Shown piece by piece: positions 13,664 to 25,879 of a stretch of DNA of 64,000 bases. A program made the position numbers and the translations under genes. How positions within the stretch are numbered: the first letter of the stretch is position 1; each line of letters opens with the position of its first letter. The notes beneath the pieces were generated by a model. The model made no database searches. It worked only from the letters and a program-made list of their open reading frames with translations, and had not been told where the DNA came from. The DNA comes from Ascaphus truei. Its lineage: Eukaryota > Chordata > Amphibia > Anura > Ascaphidae. The stretch spans positions 9,236,445-9,300,444 of the forward strand of contig CM071586.1 in NCBI GenBank assembly GCA_036426205.1, read 5' to 3'.

Positions 13664-13741
13664 CACACAGCACAGACAGCAAAGCAGGTGACGAGGATCA
13701 TGAAGCCAAGACTAAAAGGGCCACACCCCATCCTGGGACAC
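13664..13741 (-). pseudogene. MUC1-like transmembrane exon, copy B (two 1-nt deletions)
   Basis: 78 nt instead of 80. It shares the deletion of copy A and has a second one five codons later; splice sites are intact. It is the TM exon nearest gene 1's leader, so gene 1 as sequenced cannot encode the intact anchor. Confidence 0.65.
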
Positions 13742-13765
13742 CTGTAACAAGAGAGAGGGACACTC

Positions 13766-14232
13766 TGTCACACCTGTGGGGGGGGGACAGACTCATAGCT
13801 CCCTTCTGTCTGTCACTTGTCACCTGCGGGGGGAGGGACAGACTCACAGCTCCCTTCTGGCCTGTGTCACTGTGTCACCGTGGTTGAGGGACCGACTCAT
13901 AGCTTCCTTCTGTCTGTGTCACTGTGACAACCTGCGGGGGGAGGGACAGACTCATAGCTCCCCTCTGCCTGTGTCACTGTGTCACCCTGTGGTTGAGGGA
14001 CAGACTCATAGCTCCCTTCTGTCTGTGTCACTGTATCACCCTGCGGGGGGAGGGACAGACTCATAGCTCCCTTCTGTCTGTGTCACTGTGTCACCTTGCA
14101 GGAGGAGCGGTAGACTCATAGCTCCCTTCTGTCTGTGTCACTGTGTCACCCTGCGGGGGGAGGGACAGACTCATAGCTCCCTTCTGTCTGTGTCACTGTG
14201 TCACCCTGCGGGAGGAGCGATAGACTCATAGC
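13766..14232 (-). repeat. 54-56 bp minisatellite array (copy 3)
   Basis: Same family as 8488-8828, about eight units, bounded by the TM exon on one side and the 14257 mini-exon on the other. Confidence 0.92.
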
Positions 14233-14256
14233 TCATGTTAGTGCTATAATACATAC

Positions 14257-14282
14257 CAAGGCAGATGCGTTTGTCTGAGCTC
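14257..14282 (-). CDS. Mini-exon m1 (26 nt)
   Basis: Minus strand: acceptor ATTTCCAACAG, donor GTATG. Entered in phase 1 it reads GAQTNASAL, with an N-A-S glycosylation sequon. It is one base shorter than its relatives and so exits in phase 0, which would shift the TM exon. The intron before it resembles those before the other mini-exons (TTTCT..., CAAACACA, long pyrimidine tract). Confidence 0.5.
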
Positions 14283-14509
14283 CTGTTGGAAATAAAAAGA
14301 AACATGGGCTGTGTTTGATAGATAATGAGTAAACAGAGAAAAAGTGACAGAAAATGAGACAGGCGAGAGGGAGGAGAGAGAACAAGCGAGGAGAGAGATG
14401 GATGGGGGATGGACATATGGAGAGAGAAGAGAGAGAAGAGATAAGCGAAGGAACGAAAGTCAGGAATAAATCAAAGGGAGAGAGAAGAAATAGAAGAGAA
14501 AGAGAACTT
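14283..14509. repeat. Intronic purine-rich segment upstream of mini-exon m1
   Basis: The pyrimidine tract of the mini-exon acceptor (seen as AAATAAAAAGAAAC) followed by GA-rich simple sequence with the motif GAACGAAAGTCAGGAATAAA. This motif recurs at about 19210 and 55300, marking the same intron in the paralogs. Confidence 0.7.
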
Positions 14510-15310
14510 CTGTGTCACTGTGTCACCCGCGGGGGAGGGCAGACAGACTCATAGCTCACTTATTTGTCACTGTGTCACCCTGCGGGGGAGGGACAGACTC
14601 ATAGCTCCTTCTGTGTCATGTGTCACCCTGCTGAGGAGGGAAAGACTTATAGTCCCTTCAGTCTGTTCACCCTATGGGGAGGGTCAGGCTCATAGCTCCC
14701 TTCTGTCTGTGTCACTGTGTCACCCTGTGGTAAGGGACAGACTCACAACCCCTTCTGGTCACTGTGTCACCCTGTGGGGGTAGGGGGACAGGACTTCAAT
14801 AGCTCCCTTCTGTGTCACTGTGTCACCCTGCTGAGGGAGGGAAAGGCTTATAGCTCCCTTCAGTCTGTGTCACCCTATGGGGGAGGAACACACTCATAAC
14901 TCCCTGCTGTCTGTGTGTCACTGTGTCACCCTGCAGTGGAGAGACCAACTCATAGCTCCCTTCTATCTGTGTCGCTGTGTCACCCTACGGGGGGAGAGTC
15001 AGACTCATATCTCCCTTCGTCTGTGTCACTATTTCAACCTGCGGGGGGGTTGGGGATGGGGACAGACTCATAGCTCCCTTCTGTCTGTGTCACTGTGTCA
15101 CCCTGCGGGGGAGGGACAGACTCATAGCTCCCTTCTGTCTGTGTCACTGTGTCACCCTGCTGGGGGAGGGACAGACTCATAGCTCCCTTCTGTCTGTGTC
15201 ACTGTGTCATCCTGCGGGGGAGAGACAGACTCATAGCTCCCTTCTGTCTGTGTCACTGTGTCACCCTGCGGGGGGAGGGACAGACTCATAGCTTCGTTCT
15301 GTCTGTGTCT
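14510..15310 (-). repeat. 54-56 bp minisatellite array, diverged
   Basis: About fourteen units with more substitutions and length variation than other arrays. It ends abruptly at the 5' end of a LINE fragment. Confidence 0.9.
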
Positions 15311-16670
15311 CCGTGCCTCCCCTTTTCTAAGCCCGTTCTTATTGCTGGCATCTACCGCCCCCCTAAAGCCCCACTACTATCCCTGAATGATATCACCCTG
15401 TAAGTTCTTGGGGATTTCTACGACAATTGGCTAGATACTAAAAACAAGAAAATCCAGATACAACTTAAGTCACTTAACCTAACCCAACTATTTTCCCAAC
15501 CCACACGGACAAACCTTAAATTTAACATTCGGGATGCACATTGATTCCCTGATATCCAAAACCTATGCCAAACTAGGGGTACTTTATAGGAACAAATCCC
15601 TAATTTTGCTGGTGAGAAAGCGTATCGCACAGCAGATGCTGATGACAATTATAGACTATGGGGACATAGTATATGGCATGGCAACCCAAAAGCACTCTGG
15701 CAAAATTGATACCCATTTAAAATCATAGACAAAACATAAAACACAGACAGAGCTACATCCATTGACACAAATACACAGTACAGTGCCTATATATATATAT
15801 ATATATAAATATATTTTGAATAAAATGGTCTTTTAGTTTAACTCTTTGGCCAAAGTGTCGTAAGCCCATGAGCTCCTCCAAAGCAGACCACGTCTCATTG
15901 GTCCTAACACTAATATATATTCTGAATAACATTGATTCCCTGATATCCAAAACATATGCCAAACTTGGTGTACTTTATAGGAACAAATCCTTCTTAATTT
16001 TGCTGGTGAGAAAGCATATCGTACAGCAGATGCTGATGCCAATTATAGACTATGTGGACAAGGCATGGCAACCCAAACGTACTCTGGCAAAATGGATACC
16101 CCCTACAATTCACTATGCCGCTTTGTCCTCCAGTGCAACTACAACACACAACACTGTGAAATGCTCAAAGAACTACAGTAGATTGGTCATCACTCGAGTC
16201 TAAGCGCAAAGTTCATCTTTCCTGTCTTGACTTCAAATACTTTCTGGGCAAACTACCTAAACAAGCTCCTCACCCCTACCACATGCAGCACTTATCATCT
16301 GAGATCTGACTCCAAAAGACTGTTCATGGTCCCAAGGTTCAGCAAAGTATCCGGCCGCTCCTCCTTCTCCTACCGTGCACCCCTAAACTGGAACAACCTA
16401 TCGGAGACTCTCGCATCCACCACCACTTTAAGGTCTTTCAAAACTAAAGCTGTCTCACATATTAATATGGTCTATAACTGTTACATACATCTATGACATA
16501 TATTATCTCTAACTGTGCATATAATGTATAACCCTGTTCACTTATTGTAACTATGCATTTTTAACCATATATTTGTCATCATAACTGTATGACAATGACA
16601 TACTTTAGAATGAGAGGTACAATAACTCTCAATGGATTTCTTCCTGGTAAAACATTTTATAAATAAATAG
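15311..16670 (+). mobile_element. L2/Rex-like LINE fragment, copy 1
   Basis: Non-LTR retrotransposon remains: an endonuclease piece (IYRPPKAP, then a GDF-N-NWL motif and LNLTQLFSQPTR near 15340-15530) and RT fragments. The C-terminal region at 16203-16496 contains LLTPTTCSTYHLRSDSKRLF, SFSYRAPLNWNNL and LRSFKTKAVSHI. About 160 bases at 15538-15700 recur at 15931-16090, an internal duplication around a short AT-rich insertion (15725-15870). It ends in AATAAATA next to the mini-exon at 16696. Many stops; inactive. The clade is assigned from general resemblance only. Confidence 0.8.
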
Positions 16671-16695
16671 CTTATGTTAGTGCTAAAATACATAC

Positions 16696-16722
16696 CAGTG
16701 GCAGTTGCGTTGTTCTGAGTAC
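16696..16722 (-). CDS. Mini-exon m2 (27 nt, 9 codons)
   Basis: Minus-strand donor GTATG; the acceptor reads TTATTCCAAAG, still AG but weaker than the CAACAG of the others. In phase 1 it encodes GTQNNATAT with an N-A-T sequon and exits in phase 1, so it can be included or skipped without a frame change. Nearly identical to m3. Confidence 0.5.
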
Positions 16723-16990
16723 CTTTGGAATAAAAAAAAGAAACAAGTGTTGTGTTTGATAAATAAATGAGAAACTAAAAAAAAGTGACAGAAAAGGAGA
16801 GCAGCCAACAGGGAGGGAGAGAACGAGCGAGGAAAGAGATGGGGGAGGGGGGGGATGGAGAGAGGGAGAGAGAGAAGAGAGAGAAGGCATGAAAGTAAAG
16901 AATAAATAATAGGGAGAGAAGAAAGAGAAGAGAAAGAGATGACAAAGAAAGATAGAGAGTCAAAAGAGAGTGAAAGAGACATCATTATTA
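16723..16990. repeat. Intronic pyrimidine tract and GA-rich sequence upstream of m2
   Basis: Counterpart of 14283-14509. Ser/Leu-rich reading frames here are products of CT-rich composition. Confidence 0.7.
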
Positions 16991-16994
16991 TTAG

Positions 16995-17062
16995 TTAATT
17001 AGATGAGCTCCCTTCTGTCTGTGTCACTGTGTCACACTGCGGGGGGAGGGACAGTCTCATAG
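16995..17062 (-). repeat. 54-bp minisatellite, about one unit
   Basis: A single unit of the 54-56 bp family wedged between purine-rich sequence and the second LINE copy. Confidence 0.85.
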
Positions 17063-18192
17063 CTGTATCTATCTCGAGCACTAACTCCAACCCCTTGGAT
17101 ATCACCTGCGGCTCTGTTCTGGGGCCCCTACTCTTCTCATTGTTGAACGATGATCTTCCTACAGCTTGTAAGGGAGCTTCAATACACATGTATGTGGATG
17201 ACACAATCTTAAATGCACACATTCGTAACCACTTCGACATTGGACACGTACTTCAATCTGACTTTTTGAAACTTGAAAATTGGATTTCCCAAAACAAACA
17301 GTTTTGAACACTGACAAGACTGTAACAATGGTATTTGGGACCATCTCTAAAGGTTCCTATGATTAAGCTCCAGATCAGAACCAACGCTAATACTATCCCT
17401 GCCCCTGTTACTAGTTTCAAATATTTGGACATGCAGTATGGTTTGACTGCCATTTAACATTTGGGGTCCACATTGATTCCCTGATATCCAAATCCTTTGC
17501 CAAACTAGGTGTACTTTATGGGAACAAATCCTCCCTAATTTTGCTGGTCAGAAAGCGTATCGCACAGCAGATGCTGATGCCAATTATAGACTAGTATACG
17601 GCTGGCAACCCAAGCCCACTTTGGCAAAATTGATCCTCTCTACAATTCAATTGCCGTTTTGTCCTCCAATGCAACTACAACACACATCACTGCGAAATGC
17701 TCAAAGAACTAGATTGGTCATCACTCGAGTCTAGGCGCAAAGTTCATCTTTCCTGTCTTGACATCAAATACTTTCTGGGCAAACTACCTGCCTATCCGAA
17801 CAAGCTCCTCACCCCAACCACATGCAGCACCTATCACCTGAGATCTGACTCCAAAAGACTGTTCATGGTCCCAAGGTTCAACAAAGTATCCGGCCGCTCC
17901 TCCTTCTCTTACCGTGGACCCCAAAACTGGAACAACCTACCGGAGACTCTCACATCCACCACCAGTCTAAGTTCTTTCAAAAATCAAGCTATCTCACATA
18001 TTAATATGGTCTGTAACTGTTACATACGCCTATAACATATATTATCTCTAACTGTGCATATAACGTATAACCCTGTTCACTTATTGTAACTACATATTTG
18101 TCATCATAACAGTGTGTCCAGGACATACTTAAAAATGAAAGGTAACTCTCAATGGGAAACTTCCTGGTAAAAAATTTTTATAAATAAATAGC
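17063..18192 (+). mobile_element. L2/Rex-like LINE fragment, copy 2
   Basis: RT remains with LGPLLFSLLNDDLP and the catalytic YVDDT (17100-17220), then the same C-terminal block as copy 1 (LLTPTTCSTYHLRSDSKRLF, SFSYRGPQNWNNLPETL). It ends at the same relative point beside a mini-exon as copy 1, indicating duplication of LINE plus mini-exon together rather than two insertions. Inactivated by stops and frameshifts. Confidence 0.8.
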
Positions 18193-18216
18193 TTATGTTA
18201 GTGCTATAATACTTAC

Positions 18217-18243
18217 CAGTGGCAGTTGCGTTGTTCTGAGCAT
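18217..18243 (-). CDS. Mini-exon m3 (27 nt, 9 codons)
   Basis: Best-preserved mini-exon: acceptor TTTTTATTCCAACAG, donor GTAAGT. Phase 1 in, phase 1 out; reads DAQNNATAT with an N-A-T glycosylation sequon. Just inside the intron is GCACTAAC, which resembles a branch-point sequence. Confidence 0.58.
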
Positions 18244-18384
18244 CTGTTGGAATAAAAAGAAGAAACAAGGTTTGTGTTTGATAAATAAATGAGAAACTGA
18301 GAAAAAGTGAAAGAAAGGGAGGGAGGCCGAGAGGGAGGGAGAGAGAGAAGAGATAGGGAAGGAATTGAAGTAATGAATTGATAA

Positions 18385-18995
18385 AAGGGGAGAGACAGAT
18401 TCATAGCTCTCTTCTGTCTGTGTCACTGTGTCACCCTGCGGGGGGAGGGACAGATTCATATCTCTCTTCTGTCTGTGTCACTGTGTCACCCTGCGGGGGG
18501 AGGGACAGGCTCATAGCTCCCTTCTGTCTGTGTCACTGTGTCACCCTGCGGGGGGGAGGGACAGATTCATAGCTCCCTTCTGTCTGTGTCACTGTGTCAT
18601 CCTGCGGGGGGAGGGACAGGCTCATAGCTCCCTTCTGTCTGTGTCACTGTGTCACCCTGCGGGGGAGGGACAGTCTCATAGCTCCCTTCTTTCTGTGTCA
18701 CTGTGTCACCCTGCGGGGGGGAGGGACAGACTCATAGCTCCCTTCTGTCTGTGTCACTGTGTCACCCTGCGGGGAGAGGGACAGACTCATAGCTCCCTTC
18801 TGTCTGTGTCACTGTGTCACCCTGCGGGGGTTCATATCTCCCTTCTGTCTTGTCATTGTCACCCTGCGGGGGGGGGACAGCCTCATCTCCCTTCTGTCTG
18901 TGTCACTTGTCAACCCTGCGGGGGGGAGGGCAACTCATAGCTCCCTTCTGTCTGTGTCACTGTGTCACCCTGCGGGGGGAGGAACAGACTCATAG
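18385..18995 (-). repeat. 54-56 bp minisatellite array, homogeneous
   Basis: About eleven very similar units, period 54-56 depending on the length of the C run. The uninterrupted 170-codon frame on the plus strand (18428-18940) is an artefact of 55-bp units rotating through frames that lack stops. Confidence 0.92.
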
Positions 18996-19020
18996 CTTAT
19001 GTTGGTGCTATAATACATAC

Positions 19021-19047
19021 CAGTTCCAATTCCGTTGATCTGAGCCT
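19021..19047 (-). CDS. Mini-exon m4 (27 nt, 9 codons)
   Basis: Acceptor TTCTTTTTATTCCAACAG, donor GTATG. Phase 1 to 1; reads EAQINGIGT when joined to the leader. It is the first mini-exon after the leader and the only one without an N-glycosylation sequon. The leader-m4 junction would put EAQ near the mature N-terminus. Confidence 0.55.
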
Positions 19048-19124
19048 CTGTTGGAATAAAAAGAAGAAACATGGTTTGTGTTTGATAAATAAATGAAAAA
19101 CCGAGAAAAAGTGACAGAAAATGA

Positions 19125-19980
19125 GAGAGGCAGAGAGGGAAAGAGAGAATAAGCGAGGAAAGAGATGGAGGAGTGATGGACATATGGAGAGAGGGAGAGA
19201 GAGAAGAGATAGAGAAGGAACGAAAGTCAGGAGTAAATAAAAAGGAGAGAGAAGAGAAAGAGAGAGAAGAGGAGAGGTTTGGAGACAGAGAGATGTTTTG
19301 GAGACAGAGAGAAGTTTTGGAGACAGAGATTGAGAGAGACAGAGAGAGAGAGAGAGAGTGAAAGGGGGGGAGTGAGAGAGACAGAGTGAGAAGAGGCTGA
19401 GAGACAGAGTGGGAAGAGGCTGAGAGACAGAGTGGGAAGAGGCTGAGAGACAGAGTGGGAAGAGACTGAGAGAGAGGAGGGGAAGAAGGGGAGAGAGATA
19501 ATGATAGAGAGAGAAAAGGAGAGAGAGCTGCCAAAAAAAACTGAAGAAAAAGATGAAGAAGAGACATGAGAGGATGGAGAAAAAGTCAAAATGAAAGGAA
19601 GAAAGAAGGAGGGGGAGAGAGAGGTACCGGAAAAAGAAAGAAGAAAGAAAGGAAACGTGTGAAGGAAAACAGATGTAAATAAATGAGAGAAGAGGAAGCA
19701 AGAACAAGGGAAAGAGAGCATGCAGAGGGAGGAGAGAGAGAGATGGAGAGATGGGGAGAGGGTGAGGGGGAGAGAGAGAGAGAGTAAGAGACAGAGGGAG
19801 AGAGGTGGGGAAGGTAAGGGGGGAAAGAGAGTAAGAGATGGGGAGAGGGTGAATGAGAGAGAGAAAGAGAGTAAGAGATGGAGGGAAATAGATGGGAGAG
19901 GGTGAGGAAGGAAGGGGAGAGGAAGAATGTGTGACTGGGAAAGAGAGATTGAGGGTGAGGCAGAAAGAGAGCGAGAGCAT

Positions 19981-20037
<57 letters not shown>

Positions 20038-20320
20038 AGAAAGTGATAGGGAGAATGGGAGCTGATAGAGAGTAGGAAGATGCAGAGAGAGAAGGTTGAG
20101 GAATGGGGGAGAAGGGAGATAGTGATCGAGAGAGAAAAGAGAGAGGGAGAGAGATATGCAAAAAGAACTCATTATTCAGATGAAGAAAAGACATGTTAGA
20201 GGATGGGAGATAAAAAGAGCAAAGGCAAGAGGAGGGAGAGAGAGAAACTAGGAGAGAACTAGAAAGAAAAAGAAAGAGAGAGATGGGGGGGAGGGGGAGA
20301 GAGGGTTAAAGGAAAAATAT
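19125..20320. repeat. Purine-rich intron 1 of gene 1 with (GA)n tracts
   Basis: Over 1 kb of GAGAGA/GGAAGA-type sequence, with an internal run of GGCTGAGAGACAGAGTGGGAA units (19390-19460) and a pure GA run (19990-20030). The long Ser/Leu/Pro frames on the minus strand are compositional and not supported as genes. Confidence 0.85.
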
Positions 20321-20335
20321 CAATGTACCACTCAC

Positions 20336-20414
20336 CTGTTCCCTGCAGACTCAGTATGAGACAGGCAGCCACAACCCACAGTCCGACTTTACACAGGAAG
20401 CGTTCACTAGCCAT
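20336..20414 (-). CDS. Leader (signal-peptide) exon of gene 1
   Basis: Minus strand; ATG at 20412-20414, 79 nt ending CAGGGAACAG before a GTGAGT donor, phase 1. It encodes 26 residues: a charged start (MASERFLCK), a hydrophobic core (VGLWVVAACLILSL) and QGT. This is a typical signal peptide, with cleavage likely near the exon end. The start is chosen because it lies about 95 bases below a TATA box and is conserved with the copy at 56311, where only a few codons differ (S for F and C in the n-region, A for T at the end). Confidence 0.75.
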
Positions 20415-20506
20415 GCTGATTGCTGAGTTCCAACCCACTCCAGGGACAGCTGTTAATGTCAGATGAATTCTCAAAGCTCTGATGTCCTCTTCCCTGGAAC
20501 CTCTAG

Positions 20507-20516
20507 CCTTATATAC
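20507..20516 (-). promoter_or_regulatory. TATA box of gene 1
   Basis: Minus-strand GTATATAAGG about 95 bases upstream of the ATG, conserved at 56404-56413. Transcription would start near 20480, giving a 5' UTR of roughly 70 nt. Confidence 0.65.
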
Positions 20517-20573
20517 CCCCCGCACACAGTGTAGGACAGTCGTGGTGACAAGTGTTGTCTATATGTACTGTAT

Positions 20574-20757
20574 GACAGATGAATGTGTGTTGGAATTAGG
20601 AATAATTATAGAGTCGAGTGGATAAGGATATTTTTATGGATTGTAACCTGTCAAACTTGATAGAGTTTTATTTCTGGCTCTTGATGCAGGTCAGTGATTG
20701 ACTCAATCTAGTTCCACAAATTAAAGAGAAATGAGGGACATGTGGGATACATTTTGA
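20574..20757 (-). promoter_or_regulatory. Conserved upstream block of gene 1
   Basis: About 185 bases directly upstream of the TATA region, recurring at 28108-28295 and, more diverged, at 56465-56630. Shared pieces include GGAATTAGGAATAATTAT and GATATTTTTATGG. Conservation above two leader exons suggests proximal regulatory sequence, though it may simply be duplicated along with the gene. Confidence 0.5.
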
Positions 20758-21780
20758 CTGTGGGGAGTGACTCCAATGCGCTCAGCAGCAAGGGATTCTT
20801 CCATTACGACGTACAAGACAGCATGAGTGCGGATTCCTTGGCTACTTTCAATTTCTACTTGGACTCTTTTCGAACTCGTTTCAATATAGACTGAGTCCTT
20901 ACTCCACTGCATAGACCAGACTGTCTTTTTTATTTTCCTTTTTTTTTATATTGCTCTAATCGTTAGGGATTAGCCTTTATTTTTAAGTTTAATCAATTGG
21001 TTTTGGGTGTTACTATACAGTACATCTGCCACTATTTCCTTACCAGGGTTATAATATAGGGTCATATTGTATTTTCTTTGGCCATTGCACCTTATTGGTA
21101 AGTGCTACTTCACCTGGACCGAGAATATGTCTATTGAATTAACTGCAGCTGATTCACACATTACCTCCTTTCTAACGTGTGTAGAGTGGATAAAGTCAGC
21201 CAGCACTTCATTAGCAGAAACATGTAGGTAGGTGCAAGTCCCATAAAGAAATGTAGGATAACGATGCCGTGTAAATGTCCACGAAATCAGGAGACAGCAC
21301 GCAGTCTTGAGTAGGTGAACTGTATATTCAAAGCATGGTACAAACAGCTGTTTATAGAGGATAGAAATAATTGAAGTACACAATTGGGCCATATGTACTC
21401 CGAAGAACACACTTTAGAAGATGTAGAAGTGGACCTGCCAACCATGCTTCTCTCCTTGTCCAAATAGAGGGTAATGGGTGCTCAAATAGCTCCAGAATAT
21501 GGTTGTAAATGTCAATAATGCACAGACATACGAGTCAAACTCTTGCATGGAGTGGGTAATATAATGTGTGAGTATCTTGTATTATAAATGGCAAAACCTC
21601 CTGAAGGTGACAATCACCTTTTCTTTTTGTCTTCTCTCCTTGTCCAAATGATTGGAACAGGAGATAAGAGTGTGGTGGGATATGGCCACTTTAGAGGAGT
21701 ACATTAGGAACAAAAGAGTGCCCGAGGGTTGAGAATCTGAAAAAATTCCACCTATGGTATCAAAAATCTTGAGTTTATTG
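20758..21780. other. Unannotated non-coding sequence
   Basis: Mixed-composition DNA. Short reading frames (for example 21105-21410 minus) show no recognisable domain or splice context. Probably old transposon-derived sequence, to judge by the hammerhead-like motif that follows. Confidence 0.4.
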
Positions 21781-21796
21781 TCACTTGGGAAGTTCC

Positions 21797-21825
21797 CTGA
21801 TGAAGTATTTTTATATGAAACGTGT
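21797..21825 (+). ncRNA. Hammerhead-ribozyme-like core 1
   Basis: CTGATGA, a short putative stem (GUAU/AUAU), GAAAC and a GTGT stem III half. The layout matches the cores at 27625 and 42181. Penelope-like retroelements are known to carry hammerhead motifs in their terminal repeats. Stem I pairing is poor, so activity is doubtful. Confidence 0.35.
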
Positions 21826-22990
21826 AGGAAGAGGGTGCGTTCAAGCCCACATTCAACAGTATTGAGTATCTGTCCAGTCTTGAGTATAACAATTGGTGAT
21901 TTTGTATGTAGACATTTTACATCGGCAAACTTGCAAAAGACGCGACGGAGCCTTGATGAAGTCATTGTTATGCTCCTGGAGACCCGACACCCGGATTCAG
22001 TGAAGAGTCCGCGTCGCTCCACATCCAAGGCAGCAGTGTTTCTCCACGCAGTGAGACGCGCATCTGCCGAAGCGACAGGACACTAGAGACTACCACCAGA
22101 GAGAGAAGGGGTCTGACCTGACGTGAAAGGATGCAGTTGCTGTTGCTGATGTTGGTAACATGTCCCAAACATGTCATGCTATTGTTTAATTTGATTGATG
22201 TACGTGTAATACTCACCTGCTGATATACCATTATAATTTATATTTACTACAGTATGAGGTTTTGCGCTGTTTTCTCTTTATGTTTTTTTGCTTTAGTACT
22301 ACGGTTTGTGGAGCCAATCCATGAGTACAGCAGCAGTAACCTCCATGTAATCCAATGATTGTTAACAGGTGTATATATAATTACTTGTTGATACACCAAC
22401 ACAGCACTTTAATTGAGTTATAATACTCACAATCACAACTGTCGATCTATATAATTTATTCACTATTATTTTGCACTGATTGGGAGATGGTTATTTATCC
22501 TATCACATACTGTAAGCATTTCATCACAGAATTCTGAGCGCAGATCACTTGTTCATTTGATATAAGGAATACAACTGATTATATCATCAACAAACAAAAA
22601 ATTGGAGCACGGGGGGGGGGGGGTGAGAATGGACCTAAAAGTAAATATTCCCATTCCCCCAAACCTTTCTGGGTCCAAAAGGACAGACAAAAATAAAATG
22701 CTTTGGGGTGCTAACCCTAAAGTAATCTTTTCTAAATATCCCGCTCAGACAACTCAGAATAGTAATGGGTGTAGTGGCCACAACTCCAAGTATGGCCATA
22801 AAAATAGTCGTCATTATCACCATGGTCAAGATAAAGGGAAAATAGTGAAAGCACTATAGTGCCAAGGATAAAAACCATGATGAGAGACGGACCACAGTTG
22901 GCAATACTAGATATGATACAAACAAAAATCATTTTGAAAAAGGAAAATAGCCAAGTAAAGAGGTTGAATTATTGCCTCCCAAACGTAATA

Positions 22991-23197
22991 CAGGTAGTCC
23001 TTGTTATCCAACGTTTTCACTTTACAACGAATGGCATATCCAACGCTTTACAATGCAACCCTATGAGCCATTTTTCGACGCCTGAATGCGTTATCCAACG
23101 CTCACCGCCACTGATTAACATAGGACTCACTTTACAACGGTTTCACTATCCAACGCTACTCCCAGAAGGGATCCGGTGGATAACCGAGGACCGCCTG
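22991..23197. mobile_element. Small MITE with terminal inverted repeats
   Basis: Left end CAGGTAGTCCTTGTTATCC; the right end is the inverse of CAGGCGGTCCTCGGTTATCC. Internal ACTTTACAACG / TATCCAACG motifs repeat in both orientations. No coding capacity. Inserted in the 5' part of the Penelope-like element. Confidence 0.75.
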
Positions 23198-24066
23198 AAC
23201 ATTCGAACTTTCGTTAGGCAATAGGTCCCAAAAGTTAGAGGAGACTTCCAGTGATAGTGATACTGGCCTGGGTCATTGTTTTCCAAAGACAGAGATCAAG
23301 AGATGCAGGAGGTCCAGACAACCACTCCTCGGCATTATTGCCCCTATCTCTAACGAGAAAAAGATCGTATTCAGGAGAGGTAAGAGAGGGGAGAGAAAGC
23401 CCTCTGCCAAAAAGGGGAACCCAGAGACACTAATATAAATCTTTCATCTCTGAAAATATATTGTCCACTATTTGAGTTCTTGAGGGTTTATCATTCTCAC
23501 CGACATGTGACCCCAATGAATTTGATTTATATATAGATCTGAAAAAAATTGCGTAGGAAGTTAACACTTTAATGGATCTAAAAACACTAATAATATTATT
23601 GATCTTATAGCGACCAGTCATATTGCTCAAATGATTGACGTAGCTGTTTGAAAGCTGTGCAAGATCTGGAGGATCTACTTAGAGAATGCGATCCAGAGTT
23701 CATTAATAACGGTAACTTACATACAGGTTACAAACCGAAATCCACATTTCCCCTATTTCCCTCTAAACTGGTCGAATTAGAGATTAAAAAACTGTATAAT
23801 AATACATCTAGTAAATCATTCACAAATTTGAATTCCAGTGAACAAAAACATATTAAATCCCTAAGATCTGATCCAAATGTTACCATACGGGCAGCAGATA
23901 AAGGGGAGTGGGGGGGGGGTGGCTAGGGCTACAAAAACACTGATAGTTCTTACAAACTACTTAAACGAGATCCGACTAAAACATTCAATGTGCTCTTAAA
24001 ACGAATATTTGGAGGAAGCTGTAAATATGGGGATCCTTACCAAGTTAGAATTTGATTTTTTTTATA

Positions 24067-25879
<1,813 letters not shown>

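Larger units (their letters stand above)
8829..14232. repeat. Tandem unit, copy 3 (full)
   Basis: Near-identical to copy 2. It begins at the same CTCACACATCTCAG junction, which follows directly on the 54-bp array of copy 2. It ends where the 54-bp array meets the 14257 mini-exon of gene 1, so this copy probably represents the original 3' end of gene 1 and the other copies are duplications of it. Confidence 0.82.
12785..20414 (-). other. Candidate gene 1: small MUC1-like membrane glycoprotein, multi-exon
   Basis: Gene model assembled by eye from splice sites: leader exon 20414-20336, mini-exons 19047-19021, 18243-18217, 16722-16696 and 14282-14257, transmembrane exon 13741-13664, tail exon 12881-12785. 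Leader donor, three of four mini-exons and the TM acceptor are all phase 1, so they join in frame to a signal peptide, nine-residue glycosylated repeats and a membrane anchor. The 14257 mini-exon is 26 nt, the TM exon is 78 nt instead of 80, and the tail exon is altered at its end. As sequenced the gene therefore looks broken at its 3' end, unless these are assembly errors. The introns hold minisatellites, two LINE copies and purine-rich simple sequence. The resemblance to MUC1 rests on the TM exon only; no SEA domain is seen. Function unknown; cell-surface location inferred. Confidence 0.5.

Noticed and set aside
13664..14282. Reading m1 in phase 0 directly into the 54-bp repeats and on to the TM exon as one mucin-type exon
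   Set aside because: The intervening units vary between 53 and 56 bp, so the frame is lost; the TM exon has its own strong acceptor.
18428..18940. 170-codon plus-strand reading frame
   Set aside because: It lies within the 55-bp minisatellite; the apparent protein cycles through three frames of the repeat and is antisense to the gene family.
18997..20172. 391-codon Ser/Leu/Pro-rich minus-strand frame
   Set aside because: Low-complexity pyrimidine sequence of the intron with no domain, codon bias or splice support.
21950..21980. A fourth hammerhead-like motif (TTGATGAAGTCATTG)
   Set aside because: It lacks the GAAAC block and any stem II pairing.
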